Shown in pieces: positions 44,858 to 53,293 of a stretch of DNA of 64,000 nt. The notes below the pieces were generated by a model, which had not been told where the DNA came from, did not search any database, and saw only the letters and a program-made list of their open reading frames with translations. The position numbers were made by a program, and so were the translations under genes. Position 1 is the first letter of the stretch, and each line of letters opens with the position of its first letter. The DNA comes from DAOUBP01 sp964513075 (GTDB lineage: Bacteria; Chloroflexota; Anaerolineae; CG2-30-64-16). The stretch spans positions 1-64,000 of the forward strand of contig CAZELR010000009.1 in NCBI GenBank assembly GCA_964513075.1, in the 5' to 3' direction.

Positions 44858-45525
44858 AACCCCTGTAAAGGAATAACGTAAAACAAAATCGCAAAGAAAT
44901 GTAGGACGCCGCCGGCCAGAACGAAGATGTGCCATATCGCGTGATGGTAGGGCAGGCGCCGCCAAACGTAGAAGACGCTGCCCAGCGTATAGGCCACCCC
45001 GCCGGCAGCCAGCAGTGCCAGGCCGCCAGGCGCGACCGCCGCCAGGATGGGCTTGATCGCGACCACTGCCACCCAACCCATCGCCAAGTAGGGCAGGGCA
45101 GTGACCAGAGGACCGTAGCGGATCAGAACGCCTTGCAGCGCAATGCCCACCAGAGCGAGGCCCCAGATCAGGCCGAAGAGGGACCAGCCCCACGAACCGC
45201 GCAGGCTGACCAGGGTGAAGGGCGTATAGGTGCCGGCGATCAGCAGAAAGATCGCGGCATGATCGAGGCGGCGCAGCAGAGCTTTGGCGCGCGGCTGCGG
45301 GATGCTGTGATAGAGGGTCGAGGCGGTGTACAGAATGATCTGCGTGGCGCCGTAGATGCTGCAGCTGACGATATGCCACACGGATCCGAAGACGCTGGCG
45401 AAACCCGTCAACACTGCCAGCCCGGCAATCGAGAGCACGACCCCAACACCATGGGTGATGCTGTTGGCAATCTCTTCGCCCTGCCGATAGCGGCTATCGC
45501 GCGCTCTTGCGACATTGGACTTCAT
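44854..45525 (-). CDS. Hemolysin III/PAQR-family membrane protein
   Basis: A 223-residue protein with seven predicted helices. The opening EEIANSITHGVGVVLSIAGLAVL, the ILYTASTLYHSIPQPRAKALLRRLDHAAIFLLIAGTYTPF middle and the HHAIWHIFVLAGGVLHFFAI end carry the Ser-His and triple-His zinc positions of the family. The biochemical role in bacteria is unsettled, with ceramidase-like hydrolase action suggested for relatives. GGAG stands upstream of the ATG. It is co-transcribed with the serine hydrolase. Confidence 0.88.
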   Translation of the reverse strand: MKSNVARARDSRYRQGEEIANSITHGVGVVLSIAGLAVLTGFASVFGSVWHIVSCSIYGATQIILYTASTLYHSIPQPRAKALLRRLDHAAIFLLIAGTYTPFTLVSLRGSWGWSLFGLIWGLALVGIALQGVLIRYGPLVTALPYLAMGWVAVVAIKPILAAVAPGGLALLAAGGVAYTLGSVFYVWRRLPYHHAIWHIFVLAGGVLHFFAILFYVIPLQGL

Positions 45526-45595
45526 GGGTGCAGCTCCGCACGCATTTTATATGCGTAGTGCCATTCTAGCACACCCCATCTCAGGATGCACGCCC

Positions 45596-46378
45596 TCACG
45601 ATGACTTCCAGGACTGGAGGATGGCTTGCACAGAGCGGGTCATCTCTTTTGTAAAGTCCGCATTGAGTTTTCTTACGTACGTGGCCTGCCCGACGTTGTC
45701 AATGCCCTCGGCGCGGCTTGATCTTGTCAGGAACTGCTCCTGCAAGTCCTGATACATCTCAGTGAAGTCGTCCTGACTCAGCCTTCGGTACCGATCCTTA
45801 AAAACGATGAACTCCCGGTCAAAGCGCAGCGTCATCGCCCGATGCTTCTGCGACTCAGTGGGGTAGCCGAAGCAGAGCAGACAGATCGGAAAGGTATATT
45901 GGGGCAGCTGGAAGAGATCCCTGTGAACTTCGTAGTTCTCCATGATGTCGCCGATATAGCAGGAGCCGATGCCCAACGATTCGGCTGCAACGACCGCCGT
46001 TTGGGCAGCGATCAGCGCATCGCAGCACGCCAGGAACAGGTCGCCTTCCTGGGGCTTTCGCATCGGCTCGCCTCTGCGCCGGCAAAACGCCTCCACGTCC
46101 GATAGCAGATAGTAGTCGAACCAGCGCTGATAATCGGCCAGGAAGAGCAGGACGAGCGGCGCCTTGGCAATAAACGGCTGGTTGTCGCACGTCCGGGCAA
46201 GGATGTCCTTTGCCGCCTGGTCGCTTACCTCGATAATCGTGTACAGCATCATGGCCCCTGCGGTGGGCGCGCGCAGGGTCGCCTGCAGGATCACATCCCG
46301 CTCATCGGCGCCGATCTCCCGTGCCTCATATGCGCGCACTGACTTGCGATTGAGCAGAATTTGGAGAGTTTCATTCAT
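45596..46378 (-). CDS. Nitroreductase family protein
   Basis: A 260-residue FMN-dependent oxidoreductase. The N-terminal LLNRKSVRAYEAREIGADERDVILQATLRAPTAGAMMLYTIIEV has the phosphate-binding RKSVRAY and the flavin segment; VVAAESLGIGSCYIGDIMEN and ICLLCFGYPT complete the fold. Substrates of the family range from nitroaromatics to quinones and flavins. It is followed after a short gap in the gene order by a flavodoxin-like gene upstream (46397), so both may form a flavin redox pair. Confidence 0.85.
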   Translation of the reverse strand: MNETLQILLNRKSVRAYEAREIGADERDVILQATLRAPTAGAMMLYTIIEVSDQAAKDILARTCDNQPFIAKAPLVLLFLADYQRWFDYYLLSDVEAFCRRRGEPMRKPQEGDLFLACCDALIAAQTAVVAAESLGIGSCYIGDIMENYEVHRDLFQLPQYTFPICLLCFGYPTESQKHRAMTLRFDREFIVFKDRYRRLSQDDFTEMYQDLQEQFLTRSSRAEGIDNVGQATYVRKLNADFTKEMTRSVQAILQSWKSS

Positions 46379-46396
46379 AATGTTTATTCCATTCGA

Positions 46397-46900
46397 TTAC
46401 TTTTGTGCTATTGTTTTGGCAAGCTCGACTCCCCAGAGCCGGGCGCGTTCCAACTCGCCGTCGCGCAACGGGCCGTAGGTGCCTTTGACGATGAAGCGCT
46501 GCGCTTTCCCAGCAGAACGGTATCCCGCGCGCTCCAGCCCGCGCACGATCGCGCCCGTGGCGCCGCCGGGCGACCACCAGATGCGCGTCTCGAATGCAGC
46601 CGAGCGGCCGCGGCCAGCGGGCAGCGCGGCAAGCCACGCGCGCATCGACGGGTGCGAGAAATCGGGCGACGTCGACGCGTGGCGCGGATCCACGCGGATG
46701 CTCTCGCGGATCTTGTCCGATGGCAGACTGAAGGCGAGCACCGGCGCCCCTGCTACGATGAGATCGACGCCAGCCAGCGCCTCCGCGGTCGCCTCCGCAG
46801 TCGAGAGGGCCTGCGCTTCAGGCCCGATGCCTGCCGCGATCGCGCGGGCGATGGCGGCGGTGTTGCCCCACAGAGATTCGTAAACCACAATGATTTTCAC
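46397..46900 (-). CDS. Flavodoxin-domain protein
   Basis: A 167-residue flavodoxin-like protein. MKIIVVYESLWGNTAAIARAIAAGIG is the FMN phosphate-binding loop variant; VDLIVAGAPVLAFSLPSDKIR is the second loop. A stretch near residue 145, FIVKGTYGPLRDGELERARLWG, is typical of short flavodoxin/protoporphyrinogen oxidase-like proteins. It lies 18 bases from the nitroreductase gene and 21 from GH3, all on the minus strand. Confidence 0.82.
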   Translation of the reverse strand: MKIIVVYESLWGNTAAIARAIAAGIGPEAQALSTAEATAEALAGVDLIVAGAPVLAFSLPSDKIRESIRVDPRHASTSPDFSHPSMRAWLAALPAGRGRSAAFETRIWWSPGGATGAIVRGLERAGYRSAGKAQRFIVKGTYGPLRDGELERARLWGVELAKTIAQK

Positions 46901-46921
46901 GATGCTTCCTCCGGCTGTTAT

Positions 46922-49228
46922 TCACCGCACCTCGAACTCCCCCACCAACCCGCGGGTCGAGTCCGGTCCAATCCAGACCTTGAACTGCCCCGGTTCCACC
47001 CGATAATCCAGGTCAAGCCCTAAGAATCCCAGTTCGCGCACCGGCAGCTCGAAGCGGACGATGCGCGCCTCGCCCGGCTGCAGCGCCACGCGCTGGAACC
47101 CTTTCAGCTCGCGCACGGGGCGGGTTACGCTGCCCACCAGGTCACGTACGTAGAGTTGCACAACCTCGACGCCGGCCCGCGCGCCGGTGTTTACGACCTG
47201 CGCGCTCACGACCAACATTCCATCAACACTTAATCCGGGCGTCTCGACGTCCAGGTTGCGATAGTCAAAGGTCGTGTAGCCCAGGCCGTAGCCGAAGGGG
47301 AAGAGCGGCGAGTTGGGCTCATCCATGTAGACGGACTTGAACACCTCGGCGAACTGCCTGGTTCCGGCCTCGGCCGCGGGCCGGCCGGTGTTCTTATGGG
47401 CATAGTAGACCGGAATCTGACCTTCGGCGCGCGGCCAGCTTGCCGTCAGCCTGCCGGAAGGGGCTGCCGCGCCGAACAGGAGGTTGGCGACCGCGTGGCC
47501 CGCCCGGATGCCGCCATGCCAGGCCGCCAGGAGTGCGGTCGCCTGCTCGGCCAGGCGCGGGATCACCAGCGGCCGGCCGCTCATCAGCACGGCAACCAGC
47601 GGCTTGCCGGTCGCGGCGAGCGCGTCGGCCAGCTCTTGCTGCCGGCCGGGCAAGCCCAGGTGGACGCGCGAGTGCGCCTCGCCGCTCATGCCGGCGCTTT
47701 CACCCAGCACAAGCACCACCACATCTGCCGCGTCGGCGGCTTTCAACGCCGCGGCGATGTCCGCCCGCCCCTCTCCGGCAATCGAGCAGCCCTGCACGTA
47801 AGTCAGGCTCGACGCCGCGCGTATGCCTTCGAGTTCTCGTGGTTCGTCGTTCGTCCCTCGTTCCAGGTGGTCTCCCTGATACGCGTGCATGCCCTCCAGC
47901 ACCGTCTCCACATCCTCCGGCCGGCCGTTGATGGCCCAGGCGCCGAGCAAGTCGCGCCGGTTGTCGGCCAGCGGGCCGATAAGCGCGATGCGCCGTTCCC
48001 CAGCCGGCAGCGGAAGTAAGTCCCCATCGTTCTTCAACAGCACCATCGACTCTTGGGCCACCTGCAGCGCCAGGTCACGGAAGTCATCGCGCAGGATGAT
48101 CCGATCGGCCAGGCCCTCAGCCACATATGGGCGCTCGAACAGGCCGAGCCCGATCTTCAGGCGCAGCACGCGGCGCACTGCCTCGTCTACTAACGCGATC
48201 GGTACGCGCTCCTCGTCTACCAGTTCCGCCAGGTGATCGGCATAGCCGTCGGCCACCATATCCATGTCCAGCCCGGCCAGGATACTGAGCTGCGCAGCTT
48301 CTTTGAGATCAGCGGCCACGCCGTGTGGGATCAGCTCGCGCACCGCCTCGTAATCGCTGAGGGTCACACCCGCCCAGCCCCATTCGTCGCGCAGCACCGT
48401 GTGCAGGGTGAACGCGTTGACGGTGGCCGGCACGCCGCCGATCTCGTTGAAGGAACTCATCACGCTGCCCGCGCCTGCATCGAACGCGGCCTTGAAGGGC
48501 GGCAGATACACCTCGCGCAGGGTGCGCGCGGAGATATCGACGGTGTTATAGTCGCGGCCGGCTTCGGCCGCGCCGTAGGCCACATAGTGCTTGGGACAGG
48601 CCACGATCCGCCGGCCGCTGGTCAGATCCGCCGCCTGAAAGCCGCGTACGCGTGCCGCGGCCAGCTCACACCCCAGGAAGACATCCTCGCCCGCGCCCTC
48701 AGCGATCCGCCCCCAGCGCGGATCGCGCGCGATGTCCACCATCGGCGCGAAGGTCCAGTCGATGCCCGACGCCGACGCCTCTTCGGCCGCCACGCGTGCG
48801 GCTCGTTCCAGCAGCGCCGGGTCCCAGGTGCACGACTCGGCGAGCGGAATCGGAAAGATGGTTCTGAAGCCGTGAATCACATCGCAGCCGATGATCAGCG
48901 GGATGCCCAGCCGCGACTCCTCCACCGCGATCCGCTGGAGCCGATTGATCCGGCGCGGGTCGGAGAGGTTGAGGATCGAGCCTGCGCTGCCTGAGCGAAC
49001 CTGATCTTCCAGGTCGGGCCGCGGCCTGCGCACAAATTCGAAGGGCTGGCCGGTCTCCTCGGCTTTTTTCATTTGGGCCGCGATCTCATTGGGGTCGAAC
49101 CGGATCCAGGGCGCGATCTGCACCAACTGGCCCACCTTCTCGGCCAGCGTCATGCGCGTCAGCAGTTCCTCGGCGCGCGCGGCGCAAACAGGATCGATCC
49201 GGTCGTAGCGTAGGTTCTCTGTGCTCAT
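46922..49228 (-). CDS. Glycoside hydrolase family 3 beta-glucosidase/xylosidase
   Basis: A 768-residue GH3 enzyme. The TIM barrel (about 1-370) includes KVGQLVQIAP, PLIIGCDVIHGFRTIFPIPLAESCTWDP, CPKHYVAYGAAEAGRDYNTVDIS and the nucleophile Asp292 in VTLSDYEAV. The alpha/beta sandwich follows (ESMVLLKNDGDLLPL, VLVLGESAGMSGEAHSR), then the fibronectin-like C-terminal domain (FPFGYGLGYTTFDY). No signal peptide. The ATG at 49228 has AAGGGGA upstream. It likely cleaves imported beta-gluco- or xylo-oligosaccharides in the cytoplasm; the exact sugar is open. Confidence 0.92.
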   Translation of the reverse strand: MSTENLRYDRIDPVCAARAEELLTRMTLAEKVGQLVQIAPWIRFDPNEIAAQMKKAEETGQPFEFVRRPRPDLEDQVRSGSAGSILNLSDPRRINRLQRIAVEESRLGIPLIIGCDVIHGFRTIFPIPLAESCTWDPALLERAARVAAEEASASGIDWTFAPMVDIARDPRWGRIAEGAGEDVFLGCELAAARVRGFQAADLTSGRRIVACPKHYVAYGAAEAGRDYNTVDISARTLREVYLPPFKAAFDAGAGSVMSSFNEIGGVPATVNAFTLHTVLRDEWGWAGVTLSDYEAVRELIPHGVAADLKEAAQLSILAGLDMDMVADGYADHLAELVDEERVPIALVDEAVRRVLRLKIGLGLFERPYVAEGLADRIILRDDFRDLALQVAQESMVLLKNDGDLLPLPAGERRIALIGPLADNRRDLLGAWAINGRPEDVETVLEGMHAYQGDHLERGTNDEPRELEGIRAASSLTYVQGCSIAGEGRADIAAALKAADAADVVVLVLGESAGMSGEAHSRVHLGLPGRQQELADALAATGKPLVAVLMSGRPLVIPRLAEQATALLAAWHGGIRAGHAVANLLFGAAAPSGRLTASWPRAEGQIPVYYAHKNTGRPAAEAGTRQFAEVFKSVYMDEPNSPLFPFGYGLGYTTFDYRNLDVETPGLSVDGMLVVSAQVVNTGARAGVEVVQLYVRDLVGSVTRPVRELKGFQRVALQPGEARIVRFELPVRELGFLGLDLDYRVEPGQFKVWIGPDSTRGLVGEFEVR

Positions 49229-49251
49229 CGATTCCCCTTGATGGTGATCTA

Positions 49252-49902
49252 TCAACCCTCGCAGCGCAGCGATTCCCGAAGCTGGCGTTCTTTGGCAGCG
49301 CGAGCGCGGATGGCAAGCGGCGCGGCCAGGAACCGTCGAATGGCCGCCGGCGAGCGATCCGGCTTGTAATAATCTCGGAAGACCTCGATCAAGGCCACCG
49401 GTTCCTCCGCATATGGCGCCAGCGTCACCGGCTGCCCGGCTTCGATTTCGCCTGGACGGATCACACGGCAATAGCAGCCCGGCCGCTCCGCGGCGTGAAA
49501 CCGCTGCACAAAATGGGGATCGCCCATCCGCCGCGCGAACGTATCGCAAGGGATGCGCGGCGCGGTCACCTCCAGAACTACGTCGCCGATATGCAGGCGG
49601 TCGCCGATGGTCAGGGTCGCGCTCTCAAGGTCGCTGATGGTCAGGTTGTCGCCGAACGTACCGGGCGCGAGCGGCTGGCCCAACTCGGCCGCCCACCAAT
49701 CGTAGTCCGCGCCCCCATAGACATACACGGCCTGATCGGGCCCGCCGTGATGCCGGGTGCTGAGGATGGCATCGCCGGGGAGGCCCTCGCGGGTGATGCT
49801 GATCGGGCCGGCCACCGGCAGCTTGAAGATGCCGGTCTGGTCGAAGGGTCTGGTCTCATCGATGGGTCGGGCAGTGCCGATGTTGATGCTGAGCAGGTGC
49901 AT
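49252..49902 (-). CDS. MOSC-domain protein (YiiM-like)
   Basis: A 216-residue protein with the MOSC beta-barrel, a domain that handles molybdenum cofactor-linked sulfur or reduces N-hydroxylated compounds. LPGDAILSTRHHGGPDQAVYVYGGADYDWWAAELG, GTFGDNLTISDL and ITAPRIPCDTFARRMG-like sequence (VTAPRIPCDTFARRMG) with the conserved Cys are present, and a C-terminal helical tail as in YiiM. It may serve the molybdenum hydroxylase at 8057-13362, though that is distant. Confidence 0.87.
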   Translation of the reverse strand: MHLLSINIGTARPIDETRPFDQTGIFKLPVAGPISITREGLPGDAILSTRHHGGPDQAVYVYGGADYDWWAAELGQPLAPGTFGDNLTISDLESATLTIGDRLHIGDVVLEVTAPRIPCDTFARRMGDPHFVQRFHAAERPGCYCRVIRPGEIEAGQPVTLAPYAEEPVALIEVFRDYYKPDRSPAAIRRFLAAPLAIRARAAKERQLRESLRCEG

Positions 49903-49932
49903 TTACGCGAATCTCCTTGTTTTCGGTCTTGT

Positions 49933-49961
49933 TTGACAAATCCCTCCCGGCGCGGGATACT
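49933..49961 (+). promoter_or_regulatory. Promoter of the DUF362 gene
   Basis: TTGACA (49933-49938), 17 bases, GATACT (49956-49961), about 58 bases upstream of the ATG at 50020. Confidence 0.6.
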
Positions 49962-50019
49962 TAGGGCCTGCAAAAGAATCATTTCGCTAGTTGCCTTACT
50001 ATAACGGAGGAAGGAACCC

Positions 50020-51189
50020 ATGCCAAGTATCGTCTATTACGCGTCCCCCCGTCAGGCCCGGTTGGAAGCCAACGAAACGCTGCCGATCAAGCTGGATCTG
50101 ATCGTGGACAAGCTGGCGATCCGCGATCGGGTCAAGGGCGAGCATGTCGCCATCAAGATGCACCTGGGCGGCAACGTCGGCTATTCGACCTTGCATCCTG
50201 TGTTCGTGCGCCGGGTGGTGAAGGCCGTCAAGGACGGGGGCGGCAAGCCCTTCATCGTCGATCTGAACTGGTCGGCCGGCGATGCCGCCGAGCGCGGCTA
50301 CACCGCCGAAACCCTGGGCTGCTCGATCTTCCCCACCGGCGGCCTGGATGAGCATTACTACTACCGGCACACGCATCCATTCAAAAACATTACCGACTGG
50401 CTGGTGGGCGGCGGCATCCAGGATGCTTCGTTCCTGATCGACTTCTCGCATCTCAAGGGTCATCCCTCGTGCGGCTTCGGCGGAGCCTTCAAGAACCTGG
50501 CGTTGGGCTGCATGATGCAGACCACCCGCAGCGCGATGCACGATACCTGTCACTTCGACCCGTACTGGTTCCCCGAGCTGTGTCCAGACCCCCAGGTCCG
50601 CCAGGCCATCATCGATATCTGCCCGCACGGCGCTGTCGCGCAAGATAAGGAAAACCCGGACGGCCTGCACCTGCACATTGAGAACTGCAACCAGTGCGGC
50701 CGCTGCCTGAAGGTGGCGCCCGCCGGCTCGTTGAAGATCGATCCGGTCAACTTCCATGCCTTTCAGGAGGCCTGCGCCATCTCGGTCAGCCTCAGCCTGT
50801 CCACCTTTGCGCCAGGCAAAACGACCTTCATCAGCCTCGGCACGCACATGACGCCCGTCTGCGACTGCTTCGGCTTCACCGGCATGCCGATCCTGCCCGA
50901 CGTGGGCATCTTCGGCTCGGACGACATCGTGGCCATCGACCAGGCCGCGCTGGATATGATCGCCAAGAGTAAGTTGATCGAAGAAAACGTGCCGCTCTCG
51001 ATGGAGCCCTGGTACACGGAGGGACATCCCTTCCAGCATCTGCACGGTCCACTCAAGGACCCCTACAAGGTCGTCGAGTATGGCGAGAAACTGGGCCTTG
51101 GCTCACGTTCCTACGAACTGGTTGACGTAATGCCGGTCGAGCAGATCACGCGCGCGCCGCTGGGCTACATCAACCTGCACGCCGACTGA
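50020..51189 (+). CDS. DUF362 ferredoxin-like iron-sulfur protein
   Basis: A 389-residue DUF362 protein. The N-terminal domain has VAIKMHLGGNVGYSTLHPVFVRRVVKAV and DFSHLKGHPSCGFGGAFKNLALGCM, both family signatures. A ferredoxin-like stretch follows (DICPHGAVAQD, then ENCNQCGRCLKVAPAGSL) that can hold [4Fe-4S] clusters, although the second set lacks the last usual Cys (VAPA in place of xCP). The role is unknown; it is common in anaerobes. GGAGGAAGG precedes the ATG, and a terminator lies at 51253. Confidence 0.85.
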   Translation: MPSIVYYASPRQARLEANETLPIKLDLIVDKLAIRDRVKGEHVAIKMHLGGNVGYSTLHPVFVRRVVKAVKDGGGKPFIVDLNWSAGDAAERGYTAETLGCSIFPTGGLDEHYYYRHTHPFKNITDWLVGGGIQDASFLIDFSHLKGHPSCGFGGAFKNLALGCMMQTTRSAMHDTCHFDPYWFPELCPDPQVRQAIIDICPHGAVAQDKENPDGLHLHIENCNQCGRCLKVAPAGSLKIDPVNFHAFQEACAISVSLSLSTFAPGKTTFISLGTHMTPVCDCFGFTGMPILPDVGIFGSDDIVAIDQAALDMIAKSKLIEENVPLSMEPWYTEGHPFQHLHGPLKDPYKVVEYGEKLGLGSRSYELVDVMPVEQITRAPLGYINLHAD

Positions 51190-51252
51190 GCGAAAGAATC
51201 GGACGCGGACGAGCGCGGATGACGCGGACGCCGAGCTCTTTGTCTGGGGCGA

Positions 51253-51290
51253 GGGTTATGAGCTGCAAAGCGGCTCATAACCCTTGTTTT
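51253..51290. terminator. Rho-independent terminator after the DUF362 gene
   Basis: An 11-bp stem (GGGTTATGAGC with GCTCATAACCC), which can extend to 14 bp, is followed by TTGTTTT. It lies between two convergent genes. Confidence 0.85.
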
Positions 51291-51291
51291 A

Positions 51292-52098
51292 TTAACAGTC
51301 TTTTAGCGGCCCGCTCAGCAGGAAATCCAGCAGGACCTGGTGGAACAGATCCGGATCGTCGAGATTGGCCGCGTGCTTGGCGTTGGGGATGACCACGAAG
51401 CGGCAGTCGGGCTCCTGCTGGGCCCAGATCGGCATGATCTTGCGGATGTTCCCCGTCGCGTCCTTGTCGCCGACGATCAGCAGCAGCGGCTTGTCGATGC
51501 GGTAGCCGGGCTCATAGTGCAGGCACGCGGAAGTCGCCAGCATGATCCGGATGAACTCGTCCTTGCTCAGGCTCTCCACAGCGCGGCGCAGGAGCGCCTG
51601 CGATGCCGCCGACGTTGCCGTCATGGCCAACGACTGATCCACCAGCAGCTTGTACGGATAGAGCTTGAAGATCGGCCCGGCGAGGCGTAGGCCGAAAGAT
51701 TCCAGCGCAGTGAGCTTCTGGAAGTTCCACGTGCAGTCCAGGCAAACCAGCGCCTTGACCCGTTCGGGGTGATGGAAGACCAGCTCCTGGTGCAGGTTGC
51801 CGCCCATCGAGTGGCCGACGAAGACGGCCTGTGTCGCCCCAAGCGCGTCGAGCAGCGCCAGCAGATCGTCGATGGCGGCGGCGAGAGAGAAGTCCGCGGG
51901 CCGCGAGAGGCCGTGGCCCCGCACATCCCACGCCAGGACGCGGAAACGCTCGCCGACTACTGGCAGGGTGGCATCCCACTCATGGTGGTCTACCGTCGCG
52001 CCGTGGGTGAAGACGACCAGCGGCGCGTCCGCCTGGCCGCCGGTCCAGTAGCGAATAACGAAACCATCACGTGGTAAGAGTCCTTCTGTAAGCTCCAT
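51292..52098 (-). CDS. Alpha/beta-fold hydrolase
   Basis: A 268-residue hydrolase. The oxyanion strand is VVFTHGATVDHHEW; the nucleophile elbow is GHSMGG; the histidine is near the C-terminus in IPNAKHAANLDDPDLF. The acid probably lies in LLIVGDKDATG. The ATG at 52098 is the first one consistent with the fold. No signal peptide. Esterase, lactonase or dienelactonase functions are all possible. Confidence 0.85.
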   Translation of the reverse strand: MELTEGLLPRDGFVIRYWTGGQADAPLVVFTHGATVDHHEWDATLPVVGERFRVLAWDVRGHGLSRPADFSLAAAIDDLLALLDALGATQAVFVGHSMGGNLHQELVFHHPERVKALVCLDCTWNFQKLTALESFGLRLAGPIFKLYPYKLLVDQSLAMTATSAASQALLRRAVESLSKDEFIRIMLATSACLHYEPGYRIDKPLLLIVGDKDATGNIRKIMPIWAQQEPDCRFVVIPNAKHAANLDDPDLFHQVLLDFLLSGPLKDC

Positions 52099-52139
52099 AA
52101 GCCTTGTGCTCCCGTTCGCATGATACAGTGGATGCCCTA

Positions 52140-53252
52140 TCAGCGCATCAGCATGGGCAAGAAGACATCGTGGAAATTCGTGTAATGCAGGATTACGCCG
52201 CTTGCTCCCACCGCCCAACCTTCATTGGCCGAGAGCATCGTGACTGATTTCAGCGTCTGAGTGACTGGACTGCTTACCTGGTCCCACGCATTTCCGTTCC
52301 AATGCAGAATTGTGCCGTTATCCCCGACCGCCCAACCATCACTCGATGAAACCATCGCCACGGAGTTCAGGTTATTGCTCACGGAGCTGGTTACCTGACT
52401 CCAATGGCTGCCATCCCAATGCAGAATGCGACCAGAGTAACCGACCGCCCAGCCATCATTCGTCGAAACCATCGCCACTGAATACAGCGTCGAAGAGCTG
52501 CCATAGCTGCCTACGTCAGTCCATTTGCTTCCATCCCAGTGCTTAATCTCGCCGAGCTGGCCGACTGCCCAGCCATCATCAGGCGAAACCATCGCGACCG
52601 AATACAGTCTGTACCAATGATAGTCGTACTTCTCAAGCCAAGCAGTCCCGTTCCAATGACCTGTTGCAGAAGCAACACTGCATGGAACACCCGCGCAATT
52701 ACGGTAGCCTCCGACCGCCCATACATCCGTGGGTGAGAGGATGGCCAGGGATCTCAGATTGGTAGCGACGGTCCTCCACCTGCTCCACGTGTTGCCATCC
52801 CAGCGCAGAACAGCGCCAAATGCATCCGCTCCGCCCGCTGCCCAGCCGTCGTTGGCTGATATCATTGCTAGCGAGTGCAGGTCGTAATTTTGGGAGCCGG
52901 AATCGGAAATACTCATCTGACTCCAGGTCTTCCCGTTCCAGCGTAAGATGAAGGGGCCGTATAGGATTCCATTGGCAGACATTCCTTTGCCGCCCGCCGC
53001 CCAACCTTCATTGCTGGATACCATCGTCACCGAGTTCAGATACCAATCGCTATTGGTGACTGGGCTGGTAACCTGGATCCATGGACTGCCTGTGGAGTAT
53101 GGAATCTCAAGGGAACCTGTTTCTCTGCCCGGCGCCGACCAGGCGCCGGAAGGCGGCTTCGCTGAAGGATGGCTCGCCGCAACTGCGAGCGGGGGTTCCA
53201 CCATCAGGGTGAAGAACAGCATCAAGACAATAGCCCAATGTTTCGTGTTCAC
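52140..53252 (-). CDS. Secreted GWAVG-repeat (beta-propeller-like) protein
   Basis: A 370-residue exported protein. A signal peptide (about 1-25, KHWAIVLMLFFTLMVEPPLAVAA) is followed by a Ser/Pro segment and seven repeats of about 40 residues, each with a form of SVAMVSxNDGWAVG and then an HWDGxxW segment. This is the pattern of BNR/Ycf48-like propellers, predicted to form a seven-bladed structure. The protein ends in VFLPMLMR. Start is GTG with AAGGAGG eight bases upstream. The ligand is unknown. Confidence 0.82.
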   Translation of the reverse strand: MNTKHWAIVLMLFFTLMVEPPLAVAASHPSAKPPSGAWSAPGRETGSLEIPYSTGSPWIQVTSPVTNSDWYLNSVTMVSSNEGWAAGGKGMSANGILYGPFILRWNGKTWSQMSISDSGSQNYDLHSLAMISANDGWAAGGADAFGAVLRWDGNTWSRWRTVATNLRSLAILSPTDVWAVGGYRNCAGVPCSVASATGHWNGTAWLEKYDYHWYRLYSVAMVSPDDGWAVGQLGEIKHWDGSKWTDVGSYGSSSTLYSVAMVSTNDGWAVGYSGRILHWDGSHWSQVTSSVSNNLNSVAMVSSSDGWAVGDNGTILHWNGNAWDQVSSPVTQTLKSVTMLSANEGWAVGASGVILHYTNFHDVFLPMLMR

Positions 53253-53293
53253 CCTAGCACCTCCTTGATTCCGATCGGAGCGAAACAAGCGAA

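Noticed and set aside
44858..45379. An N-terminal extension of the serine hydrolase
   Set aside because: It overlaps the well-supported hemolysin III gene in another frame and has no family similarity; the start at 44857 fits the 4-base overlap.
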